64,000 bases of DNA. It comes from Cacajao melanocephalus. Its lineage: Eukaryota; Chordata; Mammalia; Primates; Pitheciidae. The position numbers were made by a program, and so were the translations under genes. Below are positions 56,315 to 64,000 of the stretch, piece after piece. The stretch covers positions 18,790 through 82,789 of the forward strand of contig CAUYLG010021515.1 in the NCBI GenBank assembly GCA_963573385.1, given 5' to 3'. Under the pieces are notes generated by a model. The model was not told the DNA's origin and did not search any database. It saw only the letters and a list, made by a program, of their open reading frames with translations. Each line of letters starts with the position of its first letter. The first letter of the stretch is position 1.

Positions 56315-57257
56315 ATACTCTAATGAAAACACACAGTTGTTTTCATGTTTGAGTATTTGTGCATCTCATATAATTTATTCCTTTGGAGTCTATCCAGTTT
56401 GCAAAACAGACAAAAGTTTGAATGATTAAGAGCTGAATAAAATATTTTCTTTCCATTGCAAATTCAATTACTGTTTGTACTTCGACTTTTGTTTCCTAAA
56501 AAGGCAAAAAATTTCAACACATCAATAAGCTGGACGTGTACTGCATGACATTCCAGGTTCTTAGAAAATGAGATTAGAAATAGAACAAATGAATTATACC
56601 ATTAGCACTGCCTCACTGGTTCCATGAAAGGAATAAAAAGGACTACTGCTTTACTCAGTAAGGGAAAAACTTTAAGACTTAGAACTTAAGGTGGACCCAG
56701 CCTCTTTTAATTTCAAAGAGGTTACATTTTGAGCCAGATTTAGTGTGACCAATTGTTCCAGTTTGCCTGGGATTGGGGGTGGTGGGGAGTTGGTTTTCTG
56801 AGACATAAGGCTTTGTCTTTCTGGCCACCAGTGCCCATCCTGAAGCTACCTAGGAGCTCGTATGCTCCGGTAACCATTATCACTCAAGAAATTCCAAAAG
56901 GTTTTGGAGTTTTGTGCTAGGACCGAGGAACATAGACCAAATATATTCCTCATTACACCAGAGCTCCAGATTAGACTTGTTCTCAGCAGCTCCCATGATA
57001 AGTATGACAACAGTATTTACAAGTATTCCAGGTTTTTTTTGTTATCACTCTCCTATTGAAAAAACACTCGGAGAAATTGAACACAAAAGTGTGTGGCCCA
57101 CTACAAAGTCTCACATTTGAGTTTTTACCTAAGGAATAGTGTTCCTTAGGTCAAGTTGTGCTAATTGTACTCTTGGACTCATGGTCCGATCCCTTCCCTC
57201 TTTTTCAATGGCTTTGAACTATAATTTCTCCCATCTTTCTCAAGTATCTTCTCTCTC

Positions 57258-58711
<1,454 letters not shown>

Positions 58712-59135
58712 TTCTGTCTTTGCCTTCTACGTTTCCTCTTAAATATTAATTAAAAAGAGTATTCATTTATTTCCACATCCCTCTCTAGGTACCCATTGAT
58801 TTCCTCATCTTTAGAATCAAATTTCTTGACCACGCTGCCTACTAGTCATCTTCATTTTCTTATCTCCAGGTCACTTTTCAGCACATTCCAAGCTGGTGTT
58901 CATCTCTTCCACTTTCTGAAACGTCTCTTGTTGATGTCAGTGTTGACCTCTAACATCCCTGATCCAGCGGACCCTTTTGGTCTGTTCTTGCTTGAACTTT
59001 TACCACCATTCCACTCTGTGGTCTTCTTTTTTCTTCTTAGAGCTTTCTCTTCACTTGGCTTCCATCTATTACACTCACTTGGTCACTTGCTTTTCCTCTT
59101 ACTGCTCTGGCCATTCCTTTAAAAAATGTTTTTTT

Positions 59136-59407
59136 GGGTCTGGGCACGGTGGCTCATGCCTATATTCCCAGCACTTTGGGAGGCTGAGGTGGGTAGATTG
59201 CTCGAGACCTGCCTGGGCAGCATAGGGAGACCCCATGTCTACAAAAAAGTTAGCCAGGTGTGGTGGCATGTGCCTGTGGTCCCAGGTACTTTGAGGGCTG
59301 AGGTGCGAGGATCTCTTAATCCTGGGAAGTCCAGGCTGCAGTCAGCCATTTTTGTGCCACTGAATTCCAGTCTGGGTGACAGAGCAATATCCTGTCTCAA
59401 AAAAAGA
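59136..59407 (+). mobile_element. Alu, old, shortened
   Basis: Sense Alu with about 30 bp lost in the first arm, inserted in the L2. Confidence 0.9.
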
Positions 59408-60249
59408 GATTGTTTTCTATTTCTTTCTCTTTTATTCATTATTGTTCCGAAGAAGTTAGGTTCTAAGCTTTCTTCACCTCAAATATGCATTACTCTATAG
59501 GTTAAATCACATTTATGGCTTCAATAACCATGAATAAGTACACTACTTCTAAATCAGTATTTTCACAGACTTGGTGTCAAAAAGCCTAGTAGACATTTAC
59601 ACTATGTATTTTCTCTAAAATTCAATGTGCTTAAGTATGGATTTGGGTTTTTTCCTCCAAAACCACCCACTTGCTTTGCTCAGAAACAAGGAAGTAACTA
59701 TTGAGTTTCCCCAAATCGCCAACACTCTACAAATCCCCCATGAAGCATTGAAAAGGGAAGCATCCTGCGTATTGCTTAAGAGGGCAGTTCTCTTGTAAGT
59801 GATGTGTGAAGCTTTTCACTTCTCTCCAAACTCATTGCTACCATCTGCTCATCTCTCACCTGTACTGCAACAGCCTCTCACCTGGAAGCACTTGCACTAA
59901 ATTCTGCTTCCCTTCAACCGATTTCTTCATGGCAGCCAGGATGATTATTAAAAAAAAAAATACAAATCTGGTAATGTCAAGTTGCCTAAAAAAGCTTCTC
60001 ATGGTCTTTTAGTTCAACTCTCAAATTTACAGATTCCTTCTTTATTATCTGGCCGAACTCTTCACCCTAGTCTCAAAACACTCTTTCTCAACCTTTCTAC
60101 AATCCAGCCCTATTGAATTTTAAAAATTCTTTAAACGCACCTGCCCAACGCCCTTTAAATATGCAGTTATCCCTGTGTTGAAACTCTTTTCCTATTTATT
60201 TTGATTCCTGTTCATCCAGGTGTCAGCTTAAATGTCAGTTTGTGAGCCA

Positions 60250-60440
60250 GTAGTTGTCATCTCTTGGCTCCAAAGTAGAATTAGCTGGGATTTTTTTTTT
60301 TTTTTTTTAACCAATGATTCAATTTAACTGCTCTCCGATGGGGTGTGAATCAGAATCACCTGGAGGGCTTGTTACCCTGTCACGAGGTAACAATGATGCT
60401 GCTATCTGGGGACCACACTCTGAAACCAGTGCTCTAGATT
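60250..60440 (+). mobile_element. MER5-type DNA transposon
   Basis: 'gtgtgaatcagaatcacctg', 'gagggcttgtta', 'gatgctgctatctggggacc' and 'acactctgaaaccagtg' are MER5A-like. It contains an 18-T run and is inserted in the L2. Confidence 0.65.
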
Positions 60441-60685
60441 AGACTAAGTCTGAGCTCCAGCAAAGTGCTTCCATAGACATGGGCAGTCCTTAGCACAGCA
60501 CCTATCACATTTCATTATTATTGGTTTTAAAAATTTTCTCTTTCCTGCTAAAAAGGACAATTCTTTTGTTTGGCCAGACACCCCAGCTTTCTTGTTTACC
60601 TTGGTATCCCCTAGGGTCTAGCACTATGACTGGCACATAATAAGAATTTACTTAATATTTGTTGAATGAATGAATAAAAGGCTAA

Positions 60686-61200
60686 GATTGGATAAGAAAG
60701 TGGTGTCTAGATTATCCATCAATCAGTTAAGGCAGTATTTTTCTTTTTTTCTGAGTCTGCTTGCTAGAGAATAAGGCAGTAGTTAAACAGAGGTGAGGCT
60801 AGGGTTTGGGATCTATTTTTAACTTGTTTCAAGTTTGTTTGATTTCGATTTACTCATTCAAAATCTCATTGAGGGTGGTACATGTGTCTTGAGGTGCCTC
60901 CATACCCTGATTCTTGTTCTCATCACCACTATGCTCCACGTACATGAAGAGCAGTAAACAAATGTATTTTGGTTGATTGTGATGCAAGACAATCCCATGA
61001 ACATCTGGAACTTATTTGCTTTGTGTACATGTGTGTGCTTACATGTTTGTGTATGGTTGTGTATATTTTAGAAATGTCTTAAGCAGAATCACAGAAGAAC
61101 AGAAGTTGTACATTGTATAGTACTCCATTGCCAGACAATTTAATTCTTTAGAATTGACCATCCAGCAAATTCCTTTAGCCTGGATAGGGTTGTTGTGGAT
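60686..61200. other. No gene seen
   Basis: Unassigned sequence with a (GT)-rich patch near 61025-61055. Confidence 0.5.
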
Positions 61201-61208
61201 TGAATTGC

Positions 61209-61512
<304 letters not shown>

Positions 61513-62504
61513 TGAATTACATTGTTGAGGGATGTTCTAAAGTAGATCCAAACCCTTTTATTGCCTGCATGTTATCTTGAATGTATTATCGATAGAGTAA
61601 AAGACCATCATAAATCATAGTTTGTATTTATAAAATATTATATGCTTATTTTTCATTATATTTATTGAATACTTTCTATATGAAGAATAATCTTAGAAAA
61701 GACAGACACATTTTCTGCTCTCTTTCAGTTTTATATGAGAGACATGTGAGTAAGCCAGTGATTAACATACAGCAGCATAAGTGCTGGAGTAAGCAGAGTA
61801 AGTATGTAAAGACTACCTTGGGAATATCTAGGTCCTACTCCCAGACAAGCAGGGACCTGCTATGTTGTGTTTTAGCAACACAGGATATTAGTCTGAGTGG
61901 CAATGGGGGTGTTAAGGCAGGTTATTTCTTGTCTGTGGGTCATACCCAGGGGCACATTCTGAGATTTAGAGAGTGTAAAGAAAGGCCAAGAAAAGAAATA
62001 GATCAGACTGCTCAGTCTTTGAGGATTAAGAGATGTGGTTCAGCACACCAGAAAATGCACAAAACTTCATATGTATGTATGTGAATCTTTTGAAATTAAA
62101 GCTCATGGCTTTATCATGTTCTCAAAGGGGCCTATGATTTCCACAAGGATTAGAACCATTGCTCTAATGTATACATTGTTGGAAGTGGGAGATGAATTGA
62201 TGAAGTGATCCTGTGGCGAGTTAGAATTGTACTGAGATTTCCCTAGGACTTTCCCCCAAAATACAGAAGTCATCTGTTGCCGAAGATACATTTAAAAAAT
62301 TTTAAAAGTCAAACCGTACTTTGAATGTGCTAGGTTAGCTCACTAAGGAAACTTGGGTCAAGTTATTTTGTGAAGTAAGGAATTTAAGAAAAACACCTTT
62401 GTGTATTCATAAGTTCTGGTTTTTTATGTAGCCTTCCTATCAAGATGGCCATAGCGATACTGCTACTGCCAGCATGACTACTAAGTGAATTCTTCTAAAA
62501 GCTA
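61513..62504. other. No gene seen; old-repeat scrap
   Basis: A 139-codon frame at 61665-62084 has no recognisable domain. 61650-61810 resembles the ancient repeat pattern noted at 685-835, so I treat the frame as chance. Confidence 0.45.
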
Positions 62505-62740
62505 TACTTCGTGTTTGTTATGTGCCAGATGCTGTACATGTTTTTCTGATTTTCACAGCAACTATATATGACAGTCGTTATCTGCATTTTCTAGTGAGGA
62601 AAAGTTGAGACAGGCTAGGAAATTAGTAGTGAGTTTTATGTTCTCACTCTCGACTAGACACCTGATATTCAGGGGCCACGATTTGAACCCAGCACTGGTG
62701 GATTCAAAAGTCTGTGCTCTTTTCATTGCAGAATCTTCAT
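62505..62740 (-). repeat. MIR SINE
   Basis: Antisense MIR: 'tgtgccagatgctgtacatg', 'tctagtgaggaaaagttgag' and 'cacgatttgaacccagcact'. Confidence 0.75.
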
Positions 62741-63104
62741 GTAATTTTTGGTAATGTGGTTTTACTTCAGGTGTTTCTAGTTTCAAATAATTGCATTAAA
62801 TTTGAACTAGCTTCTTTAAAAAAGGAAAAGTTGTTTTAAAGACAAGGAGTGTCTTGAGGGACCTAAAGATAGGACTCCAGCTGGCTTCTAGGAGGAACTG
62901 GAACTGAGAGCTGTTAAGCCAAAGTTCTCCTCCCTACTCGCCCCTCCTGTCTTGCACATCTGCTTTATGTTCTTTCTCTGGCTTTCTCTGCTGTGTATAG
63001 ATGATGGAATATGGCTGCTGCCTGGCTCTGAGCAGGCACAGAGATGGGCTGTTCCCAAATCTAAATTCCGATTAGGGGAAATCTGATTGGCTCTGTTACA
63101 TTTG
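62741..63104. other. No gene seen
   Basis: Unassigned sequence. Confidence 0.5.
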
Positions 63105-63540
63105 TATTTTTATTTATTTTTAAGACAGGGCCTTGCTTTGCCACCAAGGCTGCAGTGCAGTGGCACCATCATGGCTCACTGCAGCCTTGACCTCCTGGGT
63201 TCAAGTGATCTTCCTGCCTCAGCCTCCTAATTATGATAGCTGGTATACAGGCACATGCCACCAGCTAATTTAGCCCAGCTAGTTTGTTTTTTCTTTTCTT
63301 TTATTTTCTTCTTTTCTTTCCCTCCCTCTCTCCCTCCCTCCTTTCCTCCCTTCCTCCCTTCCTTCCTTCCTTCCTTCCTTCCCTCTTCTTTCTTTTTTCT
63401 TCTTCTTCTTCTTCTTTTTTTTTTATGACAAGGTCTTGCTCTGCTGCCCAGGCTGGTCTCTAACTCCTGGCCTCAAGCAATCCTCCTGCCTTAGCCTCCC
63501 AAGCTGTCGGAGTTACAGGCATGAACCACTATACCTGGCT
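63105..63540 (-). mobile_element. Alu split by a polypyrimidine tract
   Basis: Antisense Alu: first arm 63105-63285, second arm 63425-63540. The central A-rich linker has become a tract of about 140 bp. GGCTCT flanks both ends (63089 and 63541). Confidence 0.88.
63286..63424 (+). repeat. Polypyrimidine tract in an Alu linker
   Basis: Mixed TTTC, CCCT, CCTT and TTC units, all C/T, between the two Alu arms. Confidence 0.96.
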
Positions 63541-63895
63541 GGCTCTACTTTCAACAGACATCCATCGTAGGTCCAATCAGCTTTTAGCTGAAGATGCAAA
63601 AGTACATAATCCAAACATGGCTGCCATGAGATTTGAAGGCACCATTCTTTAATGGTAGGAATGTGTGACTCTAGTCTTTCCTCACTCACCTGAGGTATGG
63701 CTGCAGCCTATTCTATGTCCTCTGTTACATGGAGAAATCTAATAGTTTCCCTTCAGGTTTGACCCATGATTATAGCTCTTTGAAGAGCAAATAAGTCTAG
63801 GACAGGCTTGGCAAATATGTTGACATGTCAGTGATTTTCTTGGTTTTGAAATCCATCCTCATTGTTTCCACAATCTCATTTCTTATAGCTCGATT
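63541..63895. other. No gene seen
   Basis: Unassigned sequence leading into the terminal pentamer array. Confidence 0.5.
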
Positions 63896-64000
63896 TCCCC
63901 CCACCCCACCCCACCCCATCCCATCCCACCCCACCCCACCCCACCCCACCCCATCCCACCCCATACCATCCCACCCCACCCCACCCCATCCCATCCCACC
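63896..64000 (+). repeat. (CCCCA/CCCAT)n array, cut by the window end
   Basis: At least 20 pentamer units, CCCCA mixed with CCCAT. The complementary strand carries regular G-runs with potential to form G-quadruplexes. Its glycine/tryptophan-rich open frame is a repeat artefact. Confidence 0.97.

Larger units (their letters stand above)
55032..57257. other. Repeat-poor stretch with a 180-bp direct repeat
   Basis: About 2.2 kb with no recognised interspersed repeat. It holds the paired direct repeat listed next. No exon found. Confidence 0.5.
58780..60685 (+). mobile_element. Long L2 LINE copy, broken by an Alu and a MER5
   Basis: L2 ORF2 wording from 'tgatttcctcatctttagaa' and 'gtgttgacctctaacatcc' (58780-59135), continuing 59408-59700, then 'ctactgcaacagcctctc' wording near 59860 and 'gcagccaggatgattat' at 59932-59948, to the 3' end 'ctagcactatgactggcaca' and (GAAT)n at 60610-60680. 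About 1.9 kb, long for L2. Confidence 0.68.

Noticed and set aside
61665..62084. 139-codon plus-strand frame
   Set aside because: No recognised domain, no splice or promoter context, and its start overlaps an old-repeat-like segment. Probably chance.
63797..63994. Glycine/tryptophan-rich minus-strand frame
   Set aside because: It is the translation of the pentamer array, with period-15 amino-acid repetition forced by the DNA repeat.

Overview
The window looks like ordinary non-coding nuclear DNA from a human or a very close primate relative. The main evidence is about 50 Alu elements, some with AluY-type diagnostic bases, together with an L1PA-type LINE, older L1, L2, MIR, MER5/Tigger DNA transposon copies and MaLR LTRs. 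I found no intact protein-coding gene, no functional RNA gene, and nothing bacterial, phage-like or CRISPR-like. All long open frames fall in repeats (antisense Alu arms, L1 ORF1/ORF2 remnants, simple repeats) or are short chance frames. The segment is either intergenic or deep intronic. It cannot be placed on a chromosome from sequence alone.

Layout. 1-2.5 kb: a MIR broken by an MLT1-like LTR and followed by a MER2/Tigger-type transposon, then a second MIR. 2.6-7.8 kb: two antisense L1 copies. The second reaches its CpG-rich 5' end and keeps most of ORF1 as a broken frame. 8-17 kb: a dense Alu field with a hairpin/duplication scar at 11.4-11.6 kb. 17.2-17.6 kb: a U6 snRNA pseudogene fused to an L1 3' end. 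17.6-18.9 kb: repeat-poor. 18.9-20.8 kb: a 375-bp polypyrimidine tract, an Alu, and a sense L1 broken by two Alus. 21-34.8 kb: L2, Alus, a same-site L1/Alu insertion at 24.9-25.4 kb, a probable LTR, a possible retrocopy, a CTCF-like site at 32.7 kb and another Alu-broken L1. 34.8-37.3 kb: a repeat-poor, comparatively GC-rich stretch. 37.3-48 kb: Alus, an L1 inside a MIR, L2 ends and a candidate conserved non-coding stretch at 44.3-44.8 kb. 48-55 kb: an MLT1-like LTR split by an Alu, a cluster of MER5-type elements, a nested inverted Alu pair, an L1 end and several antisense Alus. 55.2-56.3 kb: a 180-bp direct repeat. 57.3-58.7 kb: an L1PA-type 3' fragment and an Alu. 58.8-60.7 kb: an unusually long L2. 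61-64 kb: Alus, a MIR and a (CCCCA/CCCAT)n array running off the end.

There are no genes here to work together. What the window records is insertion history: nested elements, target-site duplications, template-switch scars and microsatellites grown from Alu tails. I did not find a previously undescribed biological system. The most informative objects are the U6-L1 chimeric retrocopy, the 50-bp perfect hairpin with tandem duplication, the tail-to-tail inverted Alu pair and the 180-bp direct duplication. Subfamily names are from memory of diagnostic bases, and element edges are generally good to about 5-20 bases.
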